From positions 1 to 29,853 of the forward strand of contig JALNYF010000025.1 of assembly GCA_023229985.1 (NCBI GenBank): 29,853 bases of DNA, in the 5' to 3' direction. The notes under the pieces were generated by a model. It searched no databases. It saw nothing but the letters and a program-made list of their open reading frames with translations, and had not been told where the DNA came from. This DNA comes from Bacteroidales bacterium (lineage in GTDB: Bacteria > Bacteroidota > Bacteroidia > Bacteroidales > WCHB1-69). Made by a program: the position numbers and the translations under genes. The first letter of the stretch is position 1. The number at the start of each line of letters is the position of its first letter. Shown in pieces: positions 22,996 through 29,853 of this stretch.

Positions 22996-25605
22996 ATGAC
23001 AAAACCTGTGGAAACTCCGCTGATGAAGCAGTACAATCAGTTTAAATCCAAGTATCCGGACGCTATTCTTTTATTCCGTGTCGGGGATTTTTATGAAACT
23101 TTTGGGGAAGATGCCATCAAGACCTCTCAAATTTTGGGGATTGTTCTCACCAAACGTGCCAATGGCGCTGCTGCATACATCGAATTGGCCGGGTTCCCAC
23201 ACCACGCTGTTGATGCTTATCTACCCAAGTTGGTTCGCGCAGGCTATCGCGTCGCGATTTGCGAACAATTGGAAGACCCAAAACTTGCCAAAACGATTGT
23301 CAAAAGAGGAATCACCGAATTAGTTACCCCGGGAATTGCCACCAACGACAAAATTCTGGAACAAAAAGAAAACAACTTTTTAGGTGCCATTCACTACAAC
23401 GACAAATTGAGCGGGATCTCTTTTGTGGATATCTCTACCGGCGAGTTTTACCTCGCAGAAGGTAATAACGAATACATTGACAAACTCTTACAAAATTTCA
23501 AACCCGCTGAATTAGTCATCCAAAAAAACAAAGTGCAGGATTTTCGAGTTAATTTTGGGGAGAAAATTCTCTTGACCACTTTTGAAGATTGGGTTTTTAC
23601 ATCCGATTATACCGTCCCCCTTCTAACCCAACACTTTCAAACCAATTCTTTAAAAGGTTTTGGAATTGAAAACCTGCCCAACGGCATCATCGCTGCCGGT
23701 GCCGCACTGCACTACCTCAACGAAACACAAAATCATAAAACTCAACACATTAATAAACTTAATCGCATTGAAGAAGAGTTTTATGTCTGGTTAGACCGTT
23801 TTACCGTCAGAAACTTGGAACTCATTCATTCGCCGAATGAAAATGCGGTTACGCTGCTTCAGATTTTAGACCAAACACTTACGCCTATGGGCGGACGACT
23901 TCTGAAAAAATGGATTTTAATGCCTTTAAAAGAAAAAATCCTCATCGAAGAAAGATTAGCCATTGTGAAGTATTTTATTCAGAATGAGGATTTTAGAATT
24001 GACATGGGCAATATTATTCAAAATATCGGCGATATTGAACGAATTGTTTCCAAAATTGCCACAGGGAAGATCAATCCCCGCGAATTATTACAATTGGCGA
24101 GAGCTTTGCGCGCAGTAGAAAAACTGAAATTATCTTGCAGACAACAAAATCTGCCGGCGTTTCATAAAATTGCCGAACAATTAAATCCGTGTCTCTCTAT
24201 TTGCCAACGCATTGAAAAAGAGATTAGTGAAGACGCTCCCGTAGTTTTAAATAAAGGTCGTGTTTTCAATCGGGGCGTAGATGCCGAATTAGATGACCTC
24301 ACTTCATTGGCTGCCAACAGCAAAAGTGTTCTTGCCGAAATTCAGCACAGTGAATCTGTCAGAACCGGAATCTCGTCCCTCAAAATCGGATTTAATAATG
24401 TTTTCGGTTATTACATTGAAGTAACCAACACGCACAAAGACAAAGTGCCGCCGGAATGGATTCGCAAACAGACACTTACCAACGGAGAACGCTATATCAC
24501 GGAAGAATTGAAAGAGTTGGAAACTAAGATTCTCGGTGCGGAAGACAAAATTCTCAGTATCGAAGCAAGACTTTTTAACGAACTTATAATCAGTATTTTG
24601 GATTTTATCCCGATGTTGCAGCTGAATGCCAAACTGGTCGCGCGTACCGATGTGCTTGCCTGCTTTGCCGGCGTTGCCATTTCTAACAACTACAACTGCC
24701 CGCAAATCAATGACGGAACTGCCATCAAAATAAAAAACGGACGACACCCCGTTATTGAAACCCGACTGCCCCCCGACGAAAAGTACGTTGCCAATGATGT
24801 TTACTTAGACAATGAGCATCAGCAAATTATCATTATCACCGGACCCAACATGTCGGGAAAATCTGCGCTGCTTCGGCAGACGGCACTCATCGTTTTGATG
24901 GCACAAATCGGCTGTTTTGTTCCGGCGGAGCTTGCCGAAATTGGAATTATCGACAAAATATTTACGCGTGTGGGCGCTTCCGACAATATTTCTACCGGCG
25001 AATCCACTTTTATGGTGGAAATGAATGAAACCGCCAGCATTTTGAACAATATTTCAAATCGTAGCTTGGTTCTTTTAGATGAAATTGGCAGAGGAACTAG
25101 CACTTACGACGGGGTTTCCATCGCATGGTCTATCGCCGAATTTTTGCACGAACATCCACAATTCCGCGCCAAGGTTCTGTTTGCAACCCATTATCACGAA
25201 TTAAACGATATGGCTTCGCAATTCTCGCGCATTCAAAATTATCACGTTTTGGTGAAAGAAATCAACAATAAGATTCTGTTTTTAAGGAAGTTGGAACGTG
25301 GTGGTAGTGAACACAGCTTCGGTATCCACGTTGCTCGTATGGCAGGAATGCCCTACCGTGTCTTGAAACGCGCCGACGAAGTGCTCAAACAATTGGAAGA
25401 GAGTCGCAAAAACAGGACAAATGAGAATCCTATCAAAAAAGTGAATAATGAGGGTTATCAGCTGAGTTTCATCGCTTTAGATGACCCGCTCCTTTTAGAC
25501 ATCAAAGACCAAATTATGGATTTGGACATCAACGCGCTTACCCCTGTTGAAGCTTTGATGAAATTAAACGATATTAAAAATCTTTTAGTGAAGAAGAAGA
25601 AGTAA
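22996..25605 (+). CDS. mutS: DNA mismatch repair protein MutS
   Basis: MutS binds mispaired bases and starts mismatch repair with MutL. The 869 residues match the family. The N-terminal mismatch-binding domain shows the wedge motif F32-Y33-E34 in RVGDFYETFGEDA. Connector, lever and clamp domains follow, and the ABC ATPase has Walker A GPNMSGKS (616-623), the STFMVEM segment, Walker B LLDEIGRGTS (D695/E696) and the ATHYHEL switch His. I chose the ATG at 22996. An in-frame TTG at 22975 would add seven residues but overlaps the promoter box, and MTKPVETPLMKQY is a normal MutS start. It is the only plus-strand gene of the window. Its last 32 bases overlap the 3' end of the convergent lipoprotein gene. 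Confidence 0.97.
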   Translation: MTKPVETPLMKQYNQFKSKYPDAILLFRVGDFYETFGEDAIKTSQILGIVLTKRANGAAAYIELAGFPHHAVDAYLPKLVRAGYRVAICEQLEDPKLAKTIVKRGITELVTPGIATNDKILEQKENNFLGAIHYNDKLSGISFVDISTGEFYLAEGNNEYIDKLLQNFKPAELVIQKNKVQDFRVNFGEKILLTTFEDWVFTSDYTVPLLTQHFQTNSLKGFGIENLPNGIIAAGAALHYLNETQNHKTQHINKLNRIEEEFYVWLDRFTVRNLELIHSPNENAVTLLQILDQTLTPMGGRLLKKWILMPLKEKILIEERLAIVKYFIQNEDFRIDMGNIIQNIGDIERIVSKIATGKINPRELLQLARALRAVEKLKLSCRQQNLPAFHKIAEQLNPCLSICQRIEKEISEDAPVVLNKGRVFNRGVDAELDDLTSLAANSKSVLAEIQHSESVRTGISSLKIGFNNVFGYYIEVTNTHKDKVPPEWIRKQTLTNGERYITEELKELETKILGAEDKILSIEARLFNELIISILDFIPMLQLNAKLVARTDVLACFAGVAISNNYNCPQINDGTAIKIKNGRHPVIETRLPPDEKYVANDVYLDNEHQQIIIITGPNMSGKSALLRQTALIVLMAQIGCFVPAELAEIGIIDKIFTRVGASDNISTGESTFMVEMNETASILNNISNRSLVLLDEIGRGTSTYDGVSIAWSIAEFLHEHPQFRAKVLFATHYHELNDMASQFSRIQNYHVLVKEINNKILFLRKLERGGSEHSFGIHVARMAGMPYRVLKRADEVLKQLEESRKNRTNENPIKKVNNEGYQLSFIALDDPLLLDIKDQIMDLDINALTPVEALMKLNDIKNLLVKKKK

Positions 25606-26374
25606 CGGAAAAAACATCATCTCCATTTTCCTTGATAACTTCTTGAGCAGCTTGATTTTGCATAATGCTGCCTCCCCACACGTTGAAGTCATAATCGTGC
25701 GGCGTCGTAAACCAACTATTGATATTCATCACCAAATCCAAAGTCGTTGTCCCGTCTGCCTGAATTTGAAAAGAATGGGGCACTACTACCTGAAAGTGAT
25801 TATGAACATATTCCGTGATCTCACCGTTATCGTAAATTTGCCCGATTCCGGTATGGAAATTTAAACCCCGCACGGAATCCTGCAAGTTTCTCCATCTTCC
25901 ATTAATTTGCATATAATGGTAACCACCTCCCAAAATGGAGGGCCAGCTCATAATATTTTCGGGCGGATTGACAAAATAACCGGAAATATTCTTTTCCGGC
26001 GGTAAACCAAATATAAAGGAAATACTATCATAACTCCCTGACGGTAAGTCATCTGTAATGTTCCAAGTATGCGTATTTTCTATATCCCAATCATAATAAT
26101 GGATAGAATTATCAGCTTGAATTCGGACAACAGAACCGTCATTTTTATACAGCTTTAATTCTGAAATAAAAAACTTGACTTCATTCACTTCGTATGGATT
26201 TCCGGCAGCATTCGTATAGTTCATTACATCTGTAACTAACTGTATGCCATCAATTTGCATATCAAACGACAACATCAGTTTCCCTTTGCCTGGTACTTCG
26301 GGCGTTTCCTTCTTGCAGCCCGCAAACAACGCAACTGAGAGCAAAATAAGCGAACAAAAAATAGATCTATTCAT
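25574..26374 (-). CDS. MbnP-like lipoprotein
   Basis: The 266-residue product has a lipoprotein signal (LFAGC, Cys at 20) and then the pattern of the MbnP family. The pieces are VNEVKFFISELKLYKNDGS (about 63-81), IHYYDWD, LPSGSYDSISFIFGLPPEKN, and MSWPSILGGGYHYMQINGRW (about 142-161), then GLNFHTGIG. MbnP proteins were named from methanobactin operons, where they partner a di-heme enzyme (MbnH); relatives without that partner occur widely in Bacteroidota, and metal binding cannot be assumed here. No MbnH-like gene is present. It lies 15 bases after the DUF4468-like gene, so the two probably form a transcript. Its last 32 bases overlap the mutS 3' end on the opposite strand. The family call is from remembered motif order. 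Confidence 0.8.
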   Translation of the reverse strand: MNRSIFCSLILLSVALFAGCKKETPEVPGKGKLMLSFDMQIDGIQLVTDVMNYTNAAGNPYEVNEVKFFISELKLYKNDGSVVRIQADNSIHYYDWDIENTHTWNITDDLPSGSYDSISFIFGLPPEKNISGYFVNPPENIMSWPSILGGGYHYMQINGRWRNLQDSVRGLNFHTGIGQIYDNGEITEYVHNHFQVVVPHSFQIQADGTTTLDLVMNINSWFTTPHDYDFNVWGGSIMQNQAAQEVIKENGDDVFSVTSSSSLKDF

Positions 26375-26389
26375 TTTTAAAAGTAAAAA

Positions 26390-26941
26390 TTACCATTCAT
26401 CATTTTTCACAACAGGAGGTTGCATTCCGTCCACCAAAGAAGAGAGGAGTGCTTGAATTTGTTCATCAACTTCTTGCAGATTGACAAAACATTCCGGATC
26501 CCACTTTTTGTTGGTTTTGTCGAGCCAGATTTCTATTGGGGCAGCAGCGGTTGCACGGTAATTAAAATCCGTAATGGTATAACGGTAACGTCCTTCCTTA
26601 CATTCCAACTTAAAATTGTAATAGACAATATTTTTCGTTAGTTTGGAACCGTCTTTTTGGTGGGAATAAACACGCACGGACGAATAAATATTCAATTCTT
26701 TTTTAACGGTATCTGCTGAGCGGATCACCTCAGCGGTATTTTTATAGAAAGATTTTGTCCAAACCAAGGCGCGGTCATAGAGCTCTTGCGCGGTTCCTTT
26801 TTCTTGAATAACTTCCTGATATGTAATGAGTTTTGTATCTTCATCTATCGGCATGTCGGGAGCCACGGGTTCTTGGTTTTTTTGCGCAAAACTTACGCCA
26901 ATGGCAGCGCAAAACAGCATAATCAATGATAACTTTTTCAT
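26390..26941 (-). CDS. Exported DUF4468-like protein
   Basis: From the ATG at 26941 the product is 183 residues: signal peptide MKKLSLIMLFCAAIGVSFAQ, a short acidic linker, then a single domain of about 120 residues. It contains GTAQELYDRALVWTKSFYK and, later, VYYNFKLECKEGRYRYTITD, the pattern of the Bacteroidota DUF4468 family (TBP-like fold, exported, function unknown). An in-frame ATG at 26953 would add MIVI in front of the Lys pair; the inner start gives the better signal peptide and a leader of about 20 bases from the -7 box. It heads a two-gene unit with the MbnP-like lipoprotein. Confidence 0.82.
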   Translation of the reverse strand: MKKLSLIMLFCAAIGVSFAQKNQEPVAPDMPIDEDTKLITYQEVIQEKGTAQELYDRALVWTKSFYKNTAEVIRSADTVKKELNIYSSVRVYSHQKDGSKLTKNIVYYNFKLECKEGRYRYTITDFNYRATAAAPIEIWLDKTNKKWDPECFVNLQEVDEQIQALLSSLVDGMQPPVVKNDEW

Positions 26942-26968
26942 AATAACAATCATTTAATTTTGAAAACG

Positions 26969-26976
26969 CAAATGTA
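26969..26976 (-). promoter_or_regulatory. Bacteroidota -7 box for the DUF4468-like gene
   Basis: The minus strand reads TACATTTG, a full TAnnTTTG match, 28 bases before the chosen start at 26941. Its position fits the short leaders of the other promoters in this window. No TTTG -33 box is apparent. Confidence 0.6.
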
Positions 26977-27038
26977 CATCTTTTTTTTATTCAACTATCA
27001 GTGAAAAAAAATAAATTAAAAATTCCACAAATTATTTA

Positions 27039-27536
27039 TTATAATACTGATTGACAATATTTTTGAAATCTCATATCATAAAGATTTTTTTCATCTTTCG
27101 GCACAAAAACATCTTCTATTAAGGTCCACCTCTCCGGATTGACAGGAGGGAAAAAGGCATCTGCCTGGAAATCAGCCAAAATTCGGGTAATATAAAGTGT
27201 TTCAACTTGATGGAGAAAAAGTTGATAAATGGTTTGTCCACCGATAATAAAAACGGTTTCGTCCCTTGAAATAGCTTGATACATAGCCGCGGGAGACGAA
27301 AATACTTCTGCTCCATCTGCTTTAAAATCAGGATTTTGCGAGAGAATAATATTTCTACGATTCGGCAAGGGTTTCACCTTCAAAGATTCCCAGGTTTTCC
27401 TGCCCATTACAATCGTATGTCCGGTTGTAATTTCCTTAAAATGCTTTAAATCATTCGGCAAATGACACAATAATTGGTTTTGAAAACCAATTTCTCCGTT
27501 GTTGCCCACTGCCACGATTAAATTCAGATTCTTCAT
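27039..27536 (-). CDS. folA: Dihydrofolate reductase
   Basis: DHFR reduces dihydrofolate with NADPH, supplying tetrahydrofolate for thymidylate and purine synthesis. The 165 residues are the usual length. The motifs are IVAVGNNGEIGFQNQLL (7-23), the proton-donor acid D29 in LPNDLKHFK (equivalent to E. coli D27), GHTIVMGRKTWESL (39-52), RRNIILSQ (60-67) and FIIGGQTIY (96-104). The position of the nearly invariant active-site Trp (E. coli W22) is Cys24, encoded by TGT, within QLLCHLP. A -7 box lies 16 bases upstream of the start, so the gene has its own promoter. No strong terminator is visible behind it. Confidence 0.94.
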   Translation of the reverse strand: MKNLNLIVAVGNNGEIGFQNQLLCHLPNDLKHFKEITTGHTIVMGRKTWESLKVKPLPNRRNIILSQNPDFKADGAEVFSSPAAMYQAISRDETVFIIGGQTIYQLFLHQVETLYITRILADFQADAFFPPVNPERWTLIEDVFVPKDEKNLYDMRFQKYCQSVL

Positions 27537-27551
27537 TGCAAAAATTTATCG

Positions 27552-27559
27552 CAAAAGTA
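27552..27559 (-). promoter_or_regulatory. Bacteroidota -7 box for folA
   Basis: The minus strand reads TACTTTTG, a full TAnnTTTG match, 16 bases before the folA start codon at 27536. It implies a very short leader of about 10 bases. Confidence 0.6.
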
Positions 27560-27606
27560 CAAAAAGAATTGAAACATAAAGAGTTCCAAACAATAAAATT
27601 CTCTTT

Positions 27607-27629
27607 AAAAAAAGTAATACAATGATTAC
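27607..27629 (-). terminator. Weak intrinsic terminator candidate at the stop of the barrel-protein gene
   Basis: A 5-bp stem (27614-27618 with 27625-27629, GTAAT/ATTAC) with a 6-base loop overlaps the stop codon. It is followed on the minus strand by seven T residues (27607-27613). The stem is short and AT-rich, so it may not end transcription on its own. Confidence 0.35.
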
Positions 27630-28267
27630 CAATACCACAGGCCGATTTTCACCCCCACAAAATGGTAGTATTTATTCACGGTTCGATTCGTGGTAACCAA
27701 AGAATAATCATAATCATAATTTGTTGATACAGAATATTTTAACGTTGTATTTTGCATTCTGTAGTCAGCGGCAATCATCAGAGCAAGATTGTCTTTAATT
27801 TTAATTTTTGCACCGAAACCGCTATTGAGGTGCCAGCCCGGAGTTGCGCCCTGAATCACGCGCTCCATCACTTCGGGCTTGGAAGAAACATACCATTTAA
27901 AAGCATAACCGACATTGACATACCAGTGCGGAGTCACGAAATGATCCATAAAGTTGATACTCAAATTGGCGGTCAGCGGAATAAACGCCGTTTTTTTCCA
28001 CACATCAACGCCCAAGCCAATTCCGGAGGTCACGTAAGGATTAAACTGATACGCCAACAACTGATTTACATTGAAAACCATAATTCTATTATCAATCTGA
28101 CGGTTCTCAAATTTCAAAATTCCAACACCGGCATTAAAACCTAACGATGTCATATACACAAACTTAGATTCCTTGGTTCGTTTTGTTTTGATATTCTGCG
28201 ACTGTGCGCTTGGAATCATCAATAAACAACACAATATCAAACCGATAATACAATGATTCTTTTTCAT
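27626..28267 (-). CDS. Small outer-membrane beta-barrel protein
   Basis: The 213-residue product has a Sec signal peptide (about 1-23, IIGLILCCLLMIPSAQS) and then alternating amphipathic strands rich in Gly and aromatic residues. Examples are FVYMTSLGFNAGVGILKF, YVTSGIGLGVDVW and WYVNVGYAFKWYV. It ends in an aromatic residue (VGVKIGLWYW), as barrel proteins do for the Bam machinery. About eight strands fit this length. It belongs with the many porin-family or OmpA-barrel-like proteins of Bacteroidota and has no visible partner domain. It starts 3 bases after recN, so the two are probably co-transcribed, though a shared role is not evident. Confidence 0.82.
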   Translation of the reverse strand: MKKNHCIIGLILCCLLMIPSAQSQNIKTKRTKESKFVYMTSLGFNAGVGILKFENRQIDNRIMVFNVNQLLAYQFNPYVTSGIGLGVDVWKKTAFIPLTANLSINFMDHFVTPHWYVNVGYAFKWYVSSKPEVMERVIQGATPGWHLNSGFGAKIKIKDNLALMIAADYRMQNTTLKYSVSTNYDYDYSLVTTNRTVNKYYHFVGVKIGLWYW

Positions 28268-28270
28268 AAT

Positions 28271-29853
28271 TTATTTTGCTATAAGTTCTTGCGCGGCTAA
28301 TAGGGCGGCATCACTCCATTTGTCACCACTCATCATTTTGGCTATTTCTACCGCACGTTCATCTTTTTCTAATTTCTTTATTTTTGTATAACTCTTATTT
28401 TCAACAACTTCTTTATACACCTGATAATGTACCTTTCCATGTGCCGCAATTTGTGGTAAATGAGTAATGACCAATAATTGTCGCGAAAGGGACATTTCTT
28501 TCATCAAATGGGCTACTTTTCCGGCTATTTCTCCGGAAATTCCTACATCAATTTCATCAAAAATGACGGTTGGCAGTACTGTTTTGTCGGAAAGTGTCGA
28601 TTTAACTGCCAGCATCAGCCGCGAAATTTCGCCGCCCGAAGCCACTTTATCCAATTCCGACAATGCCACTCCTTTGTTGGCGGAAAAGAAGAATTGCACA
28701 TTGTCAATGCCATTTTTTTGCAAAGCATCTGTTTCCGAAATCTTTACAACAAATTGTCCGTCAGTCATTCCCAACAAATGAATTTTGTTGGTGACTTGTT
28801 TTTCCAAAACGGGAATTATTTTTTTTCGTTGGAAAGAAAGGTATTTCGCTTGAGCCTCTGCCTTCAACTGAGCTTCAGATTTTTGTTGTTTCAAAGCAAC
28901 GATTTTTTCTTCATCATCAGAAAAAGCGCACAATTCGTGACTAATCGCCTCTTTTTTCTCCAAAAGGTCCGCTACCGAGTTTACATGATGTTTCAATTGT
29001 AAACTGTAAATCAAGTCCATACGTTCTTTCAGCCGTTCCAATTCGTTCGGGTCAAATTCGGCTTTATTTTCTAAGGCGGACACGTCGGAGATGATATCTT
29101 TTATTTCGATATAATTGGATTCCAACCGTTTGCTAAGTTGTTCAATTTCTGCACTATACGGAGCAATTACACCACACAAAGACTTTACTTCACGAAGTTG
29201 GTCAAGGATACTGCTTTCTTGTTCGGAAAGAATTTGTAACGACTGAAACAGATTTCCTTTGATCGTTTCGGCATGAGTTAAAAAGTCGATTTTTTGCTCT
29301 GCTTCTTCTTGTTCATTTTCAATCAATTTAGCATCAGTCAATTCGTTCAGAACAAACTCCAAGAAGTCTTTCTTTTCCAATTGGCTTTTTTGTTTTTGCA
29401 AAAGCGTTTCCAAATCATTATCATATCGTTTAAAATCAGACAGATAAGACTGATATTCCGACAAATCTTTTTGAATTTGAGCAAATTGGTCAAGGACTTG
29501 CACGCGAAAATCGGCGACTTGGAACAACAAGTTTTGATGTTGGGAATGAATATCAATGAGTTTAGAAGTTAACTCTTTCAGCGTCTGCAAATTAACGGGT
29601 GTATCATTAATAAAGGCACGGGATTTCCCATTTTCGGTAATTTCGCGGCGAATAATAGTAATATCGTGATAATCAAGATTATTTTCCTCAAAAAAAGTTT
29701 TAATAGGCAAGCGAACAATGTCAAATTCTGCTTCTACGATACATTTTCTGGATTTGTCGAAGAGGACTGATGAATCGGCGCGGTTTCCCAAAATAAGTGC
29801 TAATGCTCCCATAATGATAGACTTACCGGCACCGGTTTCTCCGGTAATAACAG
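28271..29853 (-). CDS. recN: DNA repair protein RecN (partial, N-terminus outside window)
   Basis: RecN is an SMC-like ATPase that acts at double-strand breaks with RecA. The frame stays open beyond the Met at 29812 to the window edge: upstream codons read VITGETGAGKSII, the Walker A motif, so the Met at 29812 is internal. About 526 residues are visible and roughly 25 N-terminal ones are missing. Other motifs are ENGKSRAFINDTPVNLQTLK, LIDIHSQHQNLLF, two coiled-coil arms (about 120-340 of the visible part), the signature LDKVASGGEISRLMLA, Walker B VIFDEIDVGISG and VITHLPQIAA. It ends shortly after EIAKMMSG. The barrel-protein gene follows after 3 bases. Confidence 0.96.
   Translation of the reverse strand, partial: VITGETGAGKSIIMGALALILGNRADSSVLFDKSRKCIVEAEFDIVRLPIKTFFEENNLDYHDITIIRREITENGKSRAFINDTPVNLQTLKELTSKLIDIHSQHQNLLFQVADFRVQVLDQFAQIQKDLSEYQSYLSDFKRYDNDLETLLQKQKSQLEKKDFLEFVLNELTDAKLIENEQEEAEQKIDFLTHAETIKGNLFQSLQILSEQESSILDQLREVKSLCGVIAPYSAEIEQLSKRLESNYIEIKDIISDVSALENKAEFDPNELERLKERMDLIYSLQLKHHVNSVADLLEKKEAISHELCAFSDDEEKIVALKQQKSEAQLKAEAQAKYLSFQRKKIIPVLEKQVTNKIHLLGMTDGQFVVKISETDALQKNGIDNVQFFFSANKGVALSELDKVASGGEISRLMLAVKSTLSDKTVLPTVIFDEIDVGISGEIAGKVAHLMKEMSLSRQLLVITHLPQIAAHGKVHYQVYKEVVENKSYTKIKKLEKDERAVEIAKMMSGDKWSDAALLAAQELIAK

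Noticed and set aside
24304..24747. 147-codon minus-strand frame opposite mutS
   Set aside because: Lies within conserved MutS coding sequence; a shadow frame.

Overview
The window reads as chromosome of an uncultured-type member of the Bacteroidota, probably Bacteroidales-like. The signs are type IX secretion (T9SS) style proteins, a TonB-dependent receptor with an N-terminal carboxypeptidase-regulatory-like domain, a half-size transketolase, a DUF4468-like protein, AT-rich spacers, starts without Shine-Dalgarno sequences, and repeated copies of the Bacteroidota -7 promoter box TAnnTTTG. I see 21 protein-coding genes, 20 on the minus strand and one (mutS) on the plus strand. I see no rRNA, tRNA, CRISPR array, insertion sequence or phage gene.

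Layout, left to right. 1-2131 is the 5' part of a long minus-strand gene for a surface protein built of tandem Ig-like domains; its C-terminus lies outside the window. 2132-2644 is a 513-base AT-rich spacer with a tandem 19-base repeat near the adhesin start and a clear terminator for the next gene. 2645-5693 (minus) holds a lipoprotein of unknown function, a type I glutamine synthetase and a small membrane-anchored protein. 5768-12664 (minus) is a tight seven-gene run, greA - HIT hydrolase - tubby/LURP-like protein - transketolase N-terminal half - LptF/LptG permease - GT4 glycosyltransferase - dxs, joining transcription elongation, isoprenoid precursor synthesis and envelope (LPS) assembly.

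12749-22330 (minus) is the most distinctive part. It is a probable three-gene operon: a 1241-residue TonB-dependent-receptor-like protein, a 1546-residue secreted protein with a T9SS-like C-terminal domain, and a PorV/PorQ-family outer-membrane barrel. A perfect 12-bp hairpin closes it. The arrangement suggests an outer-membrane receptor, a giant surface cargo and a cargo-dedicated T9SS shuttle acting together; what it does is not known to me.

22449-29853 holds a small membrane protein with a ten-cytosine tract in its coding strand, divergent from mutS across a shared two-way promoter region. Then come an MbnP-like lipoprotein (tail-to-tail overlap with mutS) behind a DUF4468-like protein, folA with an unusual Cys at a normally Trp position, a small outer-membrane barrel protein, and recN cut by the right edge of the window at its Walker A motif.
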